5,315 nucleotides of DNA from Shimia sp041624275 (GCF_041624275.1 NZ_JBFJVE010000201.1:1-5315), one strand, 5' to 3'; counted from the stretch's first letter, positions 1-5,064 are shown. Notes: generated by a model from the sequence alone, not told the origin. Numbers and translations are program-made.

Positions 1-1176
1 CTTGATCACCGGGGTCAGCAGGCTGACCAGCCCGTCGGCATCCTTGTCGCTCTTGCGGTGCGCCTGGTCGATCATTGTTGCGCCCCAGAGGATGAAGGCG
101 CGGGCGCCCTCGGCAAAGCTTTTCTGGTCCATCAGCGAGCGGCGGATATCGGGGTGCACGATCAGCGGGTCGGCCGGGCCGTCGGGGTTTTCGGCGCCGG
201 TCACGGCGCGGCCCTGCAGGCGGTCCTTGGCATATTCGACGGCGTTCTGATAGGCGACCTCGGCCGCTGCCAGACCCTGCATGCCGACCCCGAGACGGGC
301 CTCGTTCATCATCGTGAACATGGCGCGCATGCCCTTGTTGAGATCGCCCAGCAGGTAGCCGGTCGCCTCGTCATAGTTCAGCACGCAGGTCGAGTTGCCA
401 TGGATGCCCATCTTCTTCTCGATATTGCCCACCGAAACGCCGTTGCGCGCACCGATCGTGCCCTCGTCATCGACCAGGAATTTCGGCACGATGAACAGCG
501 AGACCCCCTTGATGCCCTCGGGGCCGCCGGGGACCTTGGCCAGCACCAGATGCACGATGTTGTCGGCCATGTCGTGATCGCCGGCCGAGATGAAGATCTT
601 CTGGCCGGAAATCCTGTAGCTGCCGTCGTCCTGCGGCTCGGCCTTGGTGCGCATCAGCCCGAGGTCGGTGCCGCAATGGGGCTCGGTCAGGTTCATGGTG
701 CCGGTCCATTCGCAGCTGACCATCTTGGGCAGCCACTTGGCCTTCTGCTCATCGGTGCCATGGGCGAGGATGGCGGCGGCCGCGCCATGGGTCAGCCCCT
801 GGTACATGGTGAAGGCCTGGTTCGACGACGAGAACATCTCGCCGACCGCCGTGCCGAGCACATAGGGCATGTTCTGGCCGCCATATTCCTCGGGCATGTC
901 GAGCCCGGTCCAGCCACCTTCCTTGACCTGCTCGAACGCCTCCTTGAAGCCGCTCGGCGTGTAGACGATGCCGTTTTCCAGCCGGCAGCCTTCTTGGTCG
1001 CCGACCGCGTTCAGCGGTGCCAGAACGTCGCCGGTCAGCTTGCCGGCCTCTTCGAGGACCGCGTTGGTGAAATCCGCTTCCAGTTCGTCATAGCCGGGAA
1101 TGTCGGATTGCGACACGTTCAGAACGTCGTGAAGGACGAATTGAAGGTCTCTTACGGGGGCATGGTAAATCGGCAT
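1..1176 (-). CDS. Acyl-CoA dehydrogenase, DmdC/FadE-like (partial, C-terminus off the left edge)
   Basis: FAD-dependent enzyme that introduces the alpha-beta double bond into an acyl-CoA, passing electrons to electron-transfer flavoprotein; cytoplasmic. The 392 visible codons are open from an ATG at 1176 to the window edge. Residues 2-35 form the extra N-terminal segment of the long (about 590-residue) subfamily (YHAPVRDLQFVLHDVL). Residues about 40-155 are the helical N-domain. Residues about 158-270 are the beta middle domain with the flavin-contacting TGTMNLTEPHCGTDLG (158-173) and GQKIFIS (191-197). The C-terminal helical domain begins near 285 and is cut. The catalytic glutamate of this subfamily is expected beyond residue 392, so it cannot be checked. 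AGGGAAG at 1183-1189, 6 bp before the ATG, supports the start. The family includes DmdC (methylmercaptopropionyl-CoA dehydrogenase), but most paralogues act on ordinary fatty acyl-CoAs. The MerR neighbours favour a beta-oxidation role; the substrate is unresolved. The gene lies 128 bp downstream of the MerR gene on the same strand and may be co-transcribed with it. Confidence 0.93.
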   Translation of the reverse strand, partial: MPIYHAPVRDLQFVLHDVLNVSQSDIPGYDELEADFTNAVLEEAGKLTGDVLAPLNAVGDQEGCRLENGIVYTPSGFKEAFEQVKEGGWTGLDMPEEYGGQNMPYVLGTAVGEMFSSSNQAFTMYQGLTHGAAAAILAHGTDEQKAKWLPKMVSCEWTGTMNLTEPHCGTDLGLMRTKAEPQDDGSYRISGQKIFISAGDHDMADNIVHLVLAKVPGGPEGIKGVSLFIVPKFLVDDEGTIGARNGVSVGNIEKKMGIHGNSTCVLNYDEATGYLLGDLNKGMRAMFTMMNEARLGVGMQGLAAAEVAYQNAVEYAKDRLQGRAVTGAENPDGPADPLIVHPDIRRSLMDQKSFAEGARAFILWGATMIDQAHRKSDKDADGLVSLLTPVIK

Positions 1177-1182
1177 CGGTGG

Positions 1183-1189
1183 CTTCCCT
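1183..1189 (-). promoter_or_regulatory. Shine-Dalgarno of the acyl-CoA dehydrogenase
   Basis: AGGGAAG on the minus strand, 6 bp before the ATG at 1176. It fixes the dehydrogenase start, and the protein then begins with MPIYHAPVRD as expected for this subfamily. Confidence 0.75.
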
Positions 1190-1212
1190 AAGGTGTTCTG
1201 TCGTTTTGTTGG

Positions 1213-1252
1213 GACATCAATGGGCCGAAATGGCATGGGTTCCATTGATGTC
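1213..1252. repeat. Perfect 11-bp inverted repeat between merR-like gene and acyl-CoA dehydrogenase
   Basis: The left arm GACATCAATGG (1213-1223) and right arm CCATTGATGTC (1242-1252) are exact reverse complements, 18 bp apart. A small nested GCC/GGC pairing (1224-1226 with 1232-1234) lies in the loop. It sits 37 bp upstream of the dehydrogenase start and 52 bp after the MerR stop. Neither side carries a T-run, so it does not look like a classic intrinsic terminator. It could be an operator with two half-sites about 29 bp apart centre to centre, or an mRNA hairpin in the dehydrogenase leader. The symmetry is seen directly; the role is inferred. Confidence 0.6.
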
Positions 1253-1268
1253 GTGGTCGTTGCAGAGC

Positions 1269-1287
1269 CAACCTGCGTTGCAGGCTG
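1269..1287 (-). terminator. Small hairpin after the first MerR gene, possible weak terminator
   Basis: Read on the minus strand this is CAGCCTGC-AAC-GCAGGTTG: an 8-bp stem with one G-U pair and a 3-base loop, starting 17 nt after the MerR stop codon. No U-tract follows, so termination would be weak or Rho-assisted and read-through into the dehydrogenase is possible. Confidence 0.3.
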
Positions 1288-1304
1288 TCTGCGAAAATCT
1301 ATGG

Positions 1305-1706
1305 TTACTCAGCGGCCTTCTTGGTCGAGCTCAGCGAGCCGATAATCCTCTCGCCCCACTTGAGTTGTTCCTTCAGATCGTCGATGGCCTCGTTCAGCTC
1401 ATCGCGCTGTTCCTCCATGTCCTTGAGGCGCTGCTGGGCGACCTGATAGGTGCGCTCGAACTGGGTCGCCTGCTGGTCGCCCATGTCGTAGAGGTCGAGA
1501 AGCTGGCGGATTTCCTCGAGGGAAAACCCGAAACGCTTGCCGCGCAGGATCAGCTTCAGGCGGGCCCGGTCACGCTTGGTGAACAGGCGGCGCTGACCCT
1601 CGCGGATCGGGAACAAAAGTTCTTTGGCCTCGTAAAACCGCAGGGTGCGCGGTGTGACGTCGAACGCGTCGCACATCTCGCGGATCGTCATGGTTTCATC
1701 GGTCAT
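1305..1706 (-). CDS. MerR-family transcriptional regulator (LiuR-like), copy 1
   Basis: DNA-binding regulator of 133 residues. Residues about 7-26 form the winged helix-turn-helix (TIREMCDAFDVTPRTLRFYE), and the second DNA-binding part with the RRLFTKRDRARLKLILRGKRFGFSLEEI core runs to about residue 65. A charged dimerisation coiled coil follows (about 80-120), with a Lys/Ala-rich tail. There is no metal-binding cysteine cluster (only Cys12), so it is not a mercury/copper/zinc-type MerR. Length and motif fit the LiuR-like group that controls branched-chain amino acid and fatty acid breakdown, where acyl-CoA-like ligands are usual; the ligand here is unknown. A GTG 8 codons upstream (1730) is possible, but the ATG at 1706 has GAAGGG 6 bp before it and aligns residue for residue with the paralogue at 1964-2335. 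It lies upstream of the acyl-CoA dehydrogenase on the same strand, and its own promoter region carries dyads suggesting autoregulation. Confidence 0.9.
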   Translation of the reverse strand: MTDETMTIREMCDAFDVTPRTLRFYEAKELLFPIREGQRRLFTKRDRARLKLILRGKRFGFSLEEIRQLLDLYDMGDQQATQFERTYQVAQQRLKDMEEQRDELNEAIDDLKEQLKWGERIIGSLSSTKKAAE

Positions 1707-1712
1707 CGTGTA

Positions 1713-1718
1713 CCCTTC
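1713..1718 (-). promoter_or_regulatory. Shine-Dalgarno that decides the start of MerR copy 1
   Basis: GAAGGG on the minus strand, 6 bp before the ATG at 1706. The longer GTG start at 1730 would place this site inside the coding sequence, so the shorter start is preferred. Confidence 0.65.
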
Positions 1719-1738
1719 GTCTCGTGTCACTCGGGAAA

Positions 1739-1760
1739 CAGTTGGGAGGTGCCTCCACTG
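1739..1760 (-). repeat. Hairpin in the leader of MerR copy 1
   Basis: On the minus strand, CAGT-GGAG pairs with CTCC-(CA)-ACTG around a GCAC loop, giving 8 bp with a 2-base bulge. The core is the 12-bp near-palindrome GGAGGTGCCTCC at 1745-1756. If the promoter proposed at 1772-1800 is right, this would be close to the 5' end of the transcript. The role is unknown. Confidence 0.3.
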
Positions 1761-1771
1761 GTTACAATGTC

Positions 1772-1800
1772 ACTTTACGTTGACGTAAGTAGGACGTCAC
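1772..1800 (-). promoter_or_regulatory. Candidate promoter of MerR copy 1
   Basis: On the minus strand, GTGACG (1795-1800, 4/6 to TTGACA) lies 17 bp from TAAAGT (1772-1777, 4/6 to TATAAT). The TTACGT dyad at 1775-1788 sits in the spacer and covers part of the -10, so a protein bound there would directly affect the polymerase. An alternative is CTTACG (1784-1789) with TGTAAC (1761-1766), also 17 bp apart; in that case the dyad covers the -35. Confidence 0.35.
1775..1788. promoter_or_regulatory. Probable MerR/LiuR-type operator (TTACGT-TG-ACGTAA)
   Basis: TTACGTTGACGTAA has perfect 6-bp arms around a 2-bp centre. It resembles, from memory, the ACGT-based dyads assigned to LiuR-type MerR regulators in proteobacteria. 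It lies 69 bp upstream of the MerR copy 1 start, over its likely promoter, which fits autoregulation. The dyad is seen; the binding protein (copy 1, copy 2 or both) is inferred. Confidence 0.6.
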
Positions 1801-1819
1801 GTCACTTTGCGACGTGACG
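1795..1819. repeat. Perfect 9-bp inverted repeat beside the operator
   Basis: CGTCACGTC (1795-1803) and GACGTGACG (1811-1819) are exact reverse complements with 7 bp between them. The site lies 6 bp beyond the TTACGT dyad and overlaps the proposed -35. GTCACTTT followed by A/G and CG occurs at 1769-1779 and again at 1801-1811, exactly 32 bp apart (about three helical turns), which suggests two sites on one face of the DNA. It could be a second operator for the same or the paralogous MerR protein. Confidence 0.5.
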
Positions 1820-1963
1820 CGGCGTTGAGATGGCAAGGCAGGGTTGCGGCCACGGGGCGCGTTTCGCCGGAAGCCGGGCATCGCGATTGCTGTGGCATCT
1901 CGCGGACACAGGTCATCGGGCCGCGAAGCGGATTCGCAGCCCGGGCAGGGAAAGATGTCGGAG
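1820..1963. other. Intergenic DNA between the two MerR genes, no gene seen
   Basis: Together with 1707-1819 this makes a gap of 257 bp between the MerR genes. Apart from the hairpin at 1917-1943 and a short ATCGCGAT palindrome at 1880-1887, I see no convincing coding frame or RNA gene here. Plus-strand open frames crossing it are shadows of the neighbouring genes. Confidence 0.5.
1917..1943 (-). terminator. Strong hairpin after MerR copy 2, probable terminator
   Basis: The 11-base arms 1917-1927 (CGGGCCGCGAA) and 1933-1943 (TTCGCAGCCCG) pair over their full length with one G-U pair and a 5-base loop. It begins 20 nt after the stop codon of MerR copy 2, where a transcription stop is expected. 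No U-run follows, so it may act as an mRNA-stabilising 3' hairpin or a Rho-assisted stop. Confidence 0.5.
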
Positions 1964-2335
1964 TCAGTCGGTAAGCGCCGCGGCGGTCTCGTCGCGCAGG
2001 GTTTTCAGCTCGCTCATGGCCTGATCAAGTTGCAGCTTCTGTTCTTCCAACTCGCCATATTGGCGGTCTGCCATTTCGACAAAGGCCTGCATCTGCGCCT
2101 GGGTGCCCTCGTTCTCGTAGATCAGCAGCCATTGGCGGATGTCCTCGAGCTTGATGCCGAAGCGGCGTCCGCGCATGATCAGCGTCATCCGGGCCACCTC
2201 GCGGGGGCCGAAGAAACGCGACCGGCCTTCGCGGTCGGGTTGCAGCAGCTCGATATACTCGTAGTAACGCAACGTTCTGGGCGTGACGTCGAATTTCGAG
2301 CACATTTCCTTAAAGGTCAGACGCGTATCGGACAT
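1964..2335 (-). CDS. MerR-family transcriptional regulator (LiuR-like), copy 2
   Basis: DNA-binding regulator of 123 residues, clearly paralogous to the gene at 1305-1706: by hand count about 41 of 69 residues match over the DNA-binding half, and FDVTPRTLR at 15-23 is identical and at the same residue numbers in both. The helix-turn-helix is at about 7-26, the wing with RGRRFGIKLEDIRQ at about 51-64, and a heptad-like coiled coil (MADRQYGELEEQKLQLDQAM region) runs from about 85 to 115. The only cysteine in the DNA-binding half is Cys12, so a metal ligand is unlikely. The frame stays open to about 2410, but the ATG at 2335 has AGGGAG 8 bp upstream and gives the family-typical N-terminus MSDTRLTFKEMC. 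It is divergent from the thioesterase unit and upstream of MerR copy 1 on the same strand, separated from it by a hairpin. It may form homodimers or heterodimers with copy 1 and may control the thioesterases, the dehydrogenase, or both (inference). Confidence 0.9.
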   Translation of the reverse strand: MSDTRLTFKEMCSKFDVTPRTLRYYEYIELLQPDREGRSRFFGPREVARMTLIMRGRRFGIKLEDIRQWLLIYENEGTQAQMQAFVEMADRQYGELEEQKLQLDQAMSELKTLRDETAAALTD

Positions 2336-2343
2336 TTGCCATT

Positions 2344-2349
2344 CTCCCT
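2344..2349 (-). promoter_or_regulatory. Shine-Dalgarno that decides the start of MerR copy 2
   Basis: AGGGAG on the minus strand, 8 bp before the ATG at 2335. It rules out the longer upstream-open reading frame, whose extra 25 residues are not family-like. Confidence 0.65.
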
Positions 2350-2358
2350 TGGCGCCAA
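2349..2358. repeat. TTGGCGCCAA palindrome upstream of MerR copy 2
   Basis: A perfect 10-bp palindrome lies just upstream of, and touching, the Shine-Dalgarno of MerR copy 2, in the divergent intergenic region. A shorter palindrome, TTCCGGAA, is at 2373-2380 (centres 23 bp apart). Either could be a regulator site, but short GC-rich palindromes also arise by chance in DNA of this composition. Confidence 0.35.
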
Positions 2359-2393
2359 ACCTAAGCCGGGATTTCCGGAACCGCAACCGCCCC

Positions 2394-2423
2394 TTGCACA
2401 GGACCGGCAATGAGGATCATAAC
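2394..2423 (+). promoter_or_regulatory. Candidate promoter of the thioesterase-MATE unit
   Basis: TTGCAC (2394-2399) and CATAAC (2418-2423) are 18 bp apart, 27 bp before the first thioesterase ATG. The matches are modest (TTG of the -35, ATAA of the -10). It overlaps the divergent candidate for MerR copy 2, so one bound protein could affect both directions. Confidence 0.3.
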
Positions 2424-2424
2424 A
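2416..2424 (-). promoter_or_regulatory. Candidate extended -10 promoter of MerR copy 2
   Basis: On the minus strand, TGTTATGAT carries the extended -10 TG plus TATGAT (5/6 to TATAAT). No good -35 lies 16-18 bp upstream, which extended -10 promoters can tolerate. It would give a leader of roughly 70 nt. Confidence 0.35.
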
Positions 2425-2449
2425 GGGGCAAACCAGCGAGGCCCGACAT

Positions 2450-2872
2450 ATGACCCCGGCAAAAACCAAAATGGCGAAACAGTTCATCAGCGCGATTCCG
2501 CATTGCAACGCGCTGGGCATGGAACTGGTCGAAATCGGCGAAGGGGTGGCGGTGATGGAACTGCCCTATGATCTGCGCATCGTCGGCGATCCGGAAACCG
2601 GGGTGCTGCATGGCGGCGCGGTCTCGGCGCTGATGGACACCTGCTGCGGCGCGGCGGCGATGAGCCACCCGTCGTCGCCGGCCGGCACCGCGACCATCGA
2701 CCTGCGCATCGACTACATGCGCGCCGCGACGCCGGGGCAGGCGGTGCGCACCCGCGCCGAATGCTACCACATCACACGCTCGGTGGCCTTCCTGCGGGCG
2801 GTGGCCATGGACGAAGACCCGGACCGCCCGGTGGCCACCGCCACCGGCACCTTCACCGTCGAGGGCAAGTGA
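2450..2872 (+). CDS. PaaI/4HBT-family hotdog thioesterase, first of a pair
   Basis: Predicted cytoplasmic acyl-CoA (or aryl-CoA) thioesterase of 140 residues, the usual length for PaaI-type single-hotdog enzymes. The hallmark is VLHGGAVSALMDTCCGAA: HGG at 54-56 opens the long hotdog helix and Asp63 stands where the catalytic acid of PaaI enzymes lies. The second strand motif ATIDLRIDYMRAA (81-93) is also typical. The ATG at 2450 has a moderate GCGAGG 8 bp upstream; an internal ATG at 2471 would remove 7 residues but lacks a better site. It is the first gene of a plus-strand unit, 114 bp from the divergent MerR copy 2. The next gene starts 1 bp after its stop. The substrate cannot be read from sequence; fatty acyl, phenylacetyl or other CoA thioesters are all possible, and the beta-oxidation neighbours favour fatty or branched acyl-CoA. 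Confidence 0.9.
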   Translation: MTPAKTKMAKQFISAIPHCNALGMELVEIGEGVAVMELPYDLRIVGDPETGVLHGGAVSALMDTCCGAAAMSHPSSPAGTATIDLRIDYMRAATPGQAVRTRAECYHITRSVAFLRAVAMDEDPDRPVATATGTFTVEGK

Positions 2873-2873
2873 C

Positions 2874-3386
2874 ATGGCGCGCAAACCCCCCGAACCCGTG
2901 CAGGTGGTCAAGCAACGTCGCGATGCGGCGCTGAACTCGCTGGTGCACGGCGTGCCCTATGTACAGTTCCTCGGTATCGAGTTCGACCGGCGCGGCGACG
3001 AGCTGACCGCGATCATGCCCTTTGACGAGAAACTGATCGGCAACCCGATGCTGCCGGCACTGCATGGCGGTGCGATTGCCGGCTTTCTGGAAACCACCGC
3101 AGTGATCGGCCTTGCCTGGTCGGTGCTCTGGGAAGACATCGAGAGCGGCTCGATCGACAGCCGCGAACTGGCCGTCGGCCACCTGCCGCGGCTGCCCAAG
3201 ACGATCGATTTCACCGTCGATTACCTGCGTTCGGGCCTGCCGCGCGACGCCTATGCCCGGGCCCGGGTCAACCGCTCGGGGCGGCGCTATGCCTCGGTCC
3301 ATGTCGAAGCCTGGCAGGATCAGCGCGACAAGCTCTTCGCCCAGGCCACCGGCCATTTCCTGATGCCCGCCAAGCACGGTGGCTGA
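2874..3386 (+). CDS. Hotdog-fold thioesterase-like protein, second of a pair
   Basis: Predicted hotdog protein of 170 residues, about 30 longer than its upstream neighbour and only distantly similar to it. It has the HGG motif at 64-66 in LHGGAIAGFLETTAVIGL, with Glu73 nine residues after His64 where the first gene has Asp63 at the same spacing; a Glu or Asp in this place can act as the catalytic acid. KTIDFTVDYLRSGLPRDAYARA matches the usual second half of the fold. Between helix and strand it carries an insert (about 84-107, WEDIESGSIDSRELAVGHLP region) that the first protein lacks. GAGGG at 2861-2865 lies 8 bp before the ATG, inside the end of the preceding gene, and the genes are 1 bp apart, so translation is probably coupled. 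It may be a second thioesterase of other specificity or a partner subunit; a non-catalytic role is possible. Confidence 0.87.
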   Translation: MARKPPEPVQVVKQRRDAALNSLVHGVPYVQFLGIEFDRRGDELTAIMPFDEKLIGNPMLPALHGGAIAGFLETTAVIGLAWSVLWEDIESGSIDSRELAVGHLPRLPKTIDFTVDYLRSGLPRDAYARARVNRSGRRYASVHVEAWQDQRDKLFAQATGHFLMPAKHGG

Positions 3387-4707
3387 CAGGCTGCCGATCA
3401 CCCACCGCAGGGTGCTGAGGACGGCGTTTCCGATCCTTCTGGCCAATGCCACGGTGCCGATTCTCGGCGCCGTGGACACCGGCGTGGTCGGCCAGATACC
3501 CGAAGCGGCGCCGATTGCCGCGGTGGGGGTCGGGGCGGTGATCCTGTCGGCGATCTACTGGGTCTTCGGTTTCCTGCGCATGGGCACCACCGGGCTGACC
3601 TCGCAGGCCGCCGGGGCCGGCGAGGGCGCCGAGGTGGTGGCGCTTCTGGTGCGGGCGCTGATGATCGGCCTTGCCGGGGGCGCCCTGCTGATCCTGTTGC
3701 AGCCCCTGCTGTTCCGCGGCGCCTTCGCGGTGTCGCCGGCCAGCGCCGAGGTCGAGACCCTGGCCCAGGGCTACATGCAGATCCGCATCTGGTCGGCCCC
3801 CGGGGCGGTGGCGGTCTATGGCATCAGCGGCTGGCTGATCGCCCAGGAGCGCACCCGCGCCGTCTTTGCGCTGCAATTCTGGATGAACGGGCTCAACGTG
3901 CTCTTGGACCTGTGGTTCGTGCTCGGGATGGACTGGGGTGTCGCCGGGGTGGCCTGGGCGACCTTCCTTGCCGAGTGGTCGGGGCTGGGCTTCGGGCTGT
4001 GGCTGTGCCGGGGCGCCTTTGCCGGCAGCATCTGGCGCGACCGGGGGCTGGTCTTCGACACGGCGCGGCTAAGGACCATGCTGGTGGTCAATACCGACAT
4101 CCTGATCCGCTCGCTCTTGTTGCAGGGGATCTTCGTGTCCTTCCTGCTCTTGGGCGGGCGTTTCGGCGACACCACGCTGGCCGCCAACCAAGTGCTGCTG
4201 CAATTCCTCCATATCACCGGCTATGCCCTCGACGGTTTCGCCTTTACCGCCGAGGCGCTGGTCGGCCAGGCCTTTGGCGCCGGGGCGGTGCGGCACATTC
4301 GCCGCGCGGCGCTGCTGTCGAGCCTGTGGGCAATCGTCACCGCGCTGCTGTTCTCGGCCGTCTTCGGGCTGTTCGGCCCGGCGCTGATCGACACCATGGC
4401 GCGCGACGACAGCGTGCGCGCGGCGGCGCGCGACTTCCTGCCCTGGATGGTGCTGTCGCCGCCGCTGCTGGTCGGGCTGGTGATGTTCGACGGCATCTTC
4501 ATCGGCGCCACCCGTTCGGCCGACATGCGCAACATGATGGCGCTGGCGGTGGCGATCTACGTGCTGGCGCTCTGGGCGCTGCTCGGCCCCTTGGGCAATC
4601 ACGGGCTGTGGCTGGCGCTGATGATTTCCTTTGTCGCGCGGGCGGTGACGCTGGGCATGCGCTACCCGGCGCTGGAACGCGCCGCGCAGGGGGCAAGGGC
4701 GGTGTGA
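3379..4707 (+). CDS. MATE-family efflux transporter, DinF-like
   Basis: Inner-membrane exporter of 442 residues, the normal length for MATE proteins (about 12 membrane helices in two six-helix halves). It would expel cationic or amphipathic small molecules in exchange for H+ or Na+. The first helix carries NATVPILGAVDTGVVGQ (23-39) with Asp33, typical of the DinF branch. Other family landmarks are MNGLNVLLDLWFVLG and GVAGVAWATFLAEW in the middle, LAANQVLLQFLHITGYALDGFAFTAEALVGQ in the second half, and MFDGIFIGATRSADMRN near the end. The GTG start at 3379 overlaps the preceding thioesterase by 8 bp (3379-3386) and has no clear Shine-Dalgarno, so it probably depends on reinitiation after the upstream stop. 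A later GTG at 3412 would cut into the conserved N-terminus and is less likely. The substrate is unknown. It ends 12 bp before the convergent ArsC-like gene. Confidence 0.92.
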   Translation: MADRLPITHRRVLRTAFPILLANATVPILGAVDTGVVGQIPEAAPIAAVGVGAVILSAIYWVFGFLRMGTTGLTSQAAGAGEGAEVVALLVRALMIGLAGGALLILLQPLLFRGAFAVSPASAEVETLAQGYMQIRIWSAPGAVAVYGISGWLIAQERTRAVFALQFWMNGLNVLLDLWFVLGMDWGVAGVAWATFLAEWSGLGFGLWLCRGAFAGSIWRDRGLVFDTARLRTMLVVNTDILIRSLLLQGIFVSFLLLGGRFGDTTLAANQVLLQFLHITGYALDGFAFTAEALVGQAFGAGAVRHIRRAALLSSLWAIVTALLFSAVFGLFGPALIDTMARDDSVRAAARDFLPWMVLSPPLLVGLVMFDGIFIGATRSADMRNMMALAVAIYVLALWALLGPLGNHGLWLALMISFVARAVTLGMRYPALERAAQGARAV

Positions 4708-4719
4708 TCCGGCAGAGGG

Positions 4720-5064
4720 TTACAGGATCTCCAGCACCTGTTCCGGCGGTCGCCCCAGCGCCGCCTTGCCATTGGCGAAGACGATCGGGCGCTCGATCAG
4801 TTTCGGCGCCTCGACCATGGCTGCGATCAGGCTTTCGTCGTCGTCATCCTTGGACAATCCCAGCTCTTTGAACGCCGGCTCCTTGGGGCGCATCATGGCA
4901 ATGGCAGACAGGCCCAGAAGATCGCGCGCGGCGCGGATTTCATCGGCCGAGGGCGTGTCCTCGAGATAGTTGCGCACCGTCACATCTCCCCTGCCTTCCA
5001 GCAGGGCCAGGGTCTGGCGCGATTTCGAACAGCGCGGATTGTGCCAGATGGTGATCACAGCCAT
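4720..5064 (-). CDS. ArsC/YfgD-family arsenate reductase-like protein
   Basis: Small cytoplasmic thioredoxin-fold protein of 114 residues. HNPRCSKSRQTLALL (8-22) holds His8 and the catalytic Cys12 found in glutaredoxin-dependent ArsC. Arg59, Arg92 (in ERPIV) and Arg105 (in GRPPEQVLEIL) correspond to the anion-binding arginines of E. coli ArsC. Length and the terminal GRPPEQVLEIL match the shorter YfgD-type branch rather than the 141-residue plasmid ArsC, which carries a longer tail. With no ars regulator or arsenite pump nearby, true arsenate resistance is unproven; a general thiol-reductase role is as likely. The ATG at 5064 lies inside the 3' end of pyrD (10-bp overlap), with AAGAGG about 5 bp upstream, so the two are translationally coupled. 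A run of four Asp (73-76) is a local oddity. Confidence 0.9.
   Translation of the reverse strand: MAVITIWHNPRCSKSRQTLALLEGRGDVTVRNYLEDTPSADEIRAARDLLGLSAIAMMRPKEPAFKELGLSKDDDDESLIAAMVEAPKLIERPIVFANGKAALGRPPEQVLEIL

Noticed and set aside
58..1191. A 377-codon open frame on the plus strand opposite the acyl-CoA dehydrogenase
   Set aside because: It is a shadow of the strongly recognised minus-strand dehydrogenase: high-GC codon use leaves the opposite strand free of stops. Its protein has no family-like motif and is full of His/Arg/Ala/Gly low-complexity runs.
1661..1680. GTGACGTCG sequences inside both MerR genes that resemble the ACGT operator half-site (also near 2283)
   Set aside because: They encode the conserved DVTP of the helix-turn-helix, so the match follows from the protein sequence and lacks a full dyad.
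1305..1730. Longer GTG start for MerR copy 1
   Set aside because: The ATG at 1706 has a well-spaced GAAGGG and gives residue-for-residue alignment with the paralogue.
1179..1817. Plus-strand frame of 212 codons over MerR copy 1
   Set aside because: It lies antisense to a clear MerR gene and crosses its promoter and operators; no recognisable motif.
3912..4871. Plus-strand frame of 319 codons overlapping the exporter and running into the ArsC-like gene
   Set aside because: Out of frame with the clear MATE protein and rich in Arg/Gly/Ala, as expected for a +1-shifted high-GC gene.
4720..5064. Arsenic resistance operon
   Set aside because: Only the ArsC-like gene is present; there is no ArsR, ArsB or Acr3 in view, and the partner gene is pyrD.
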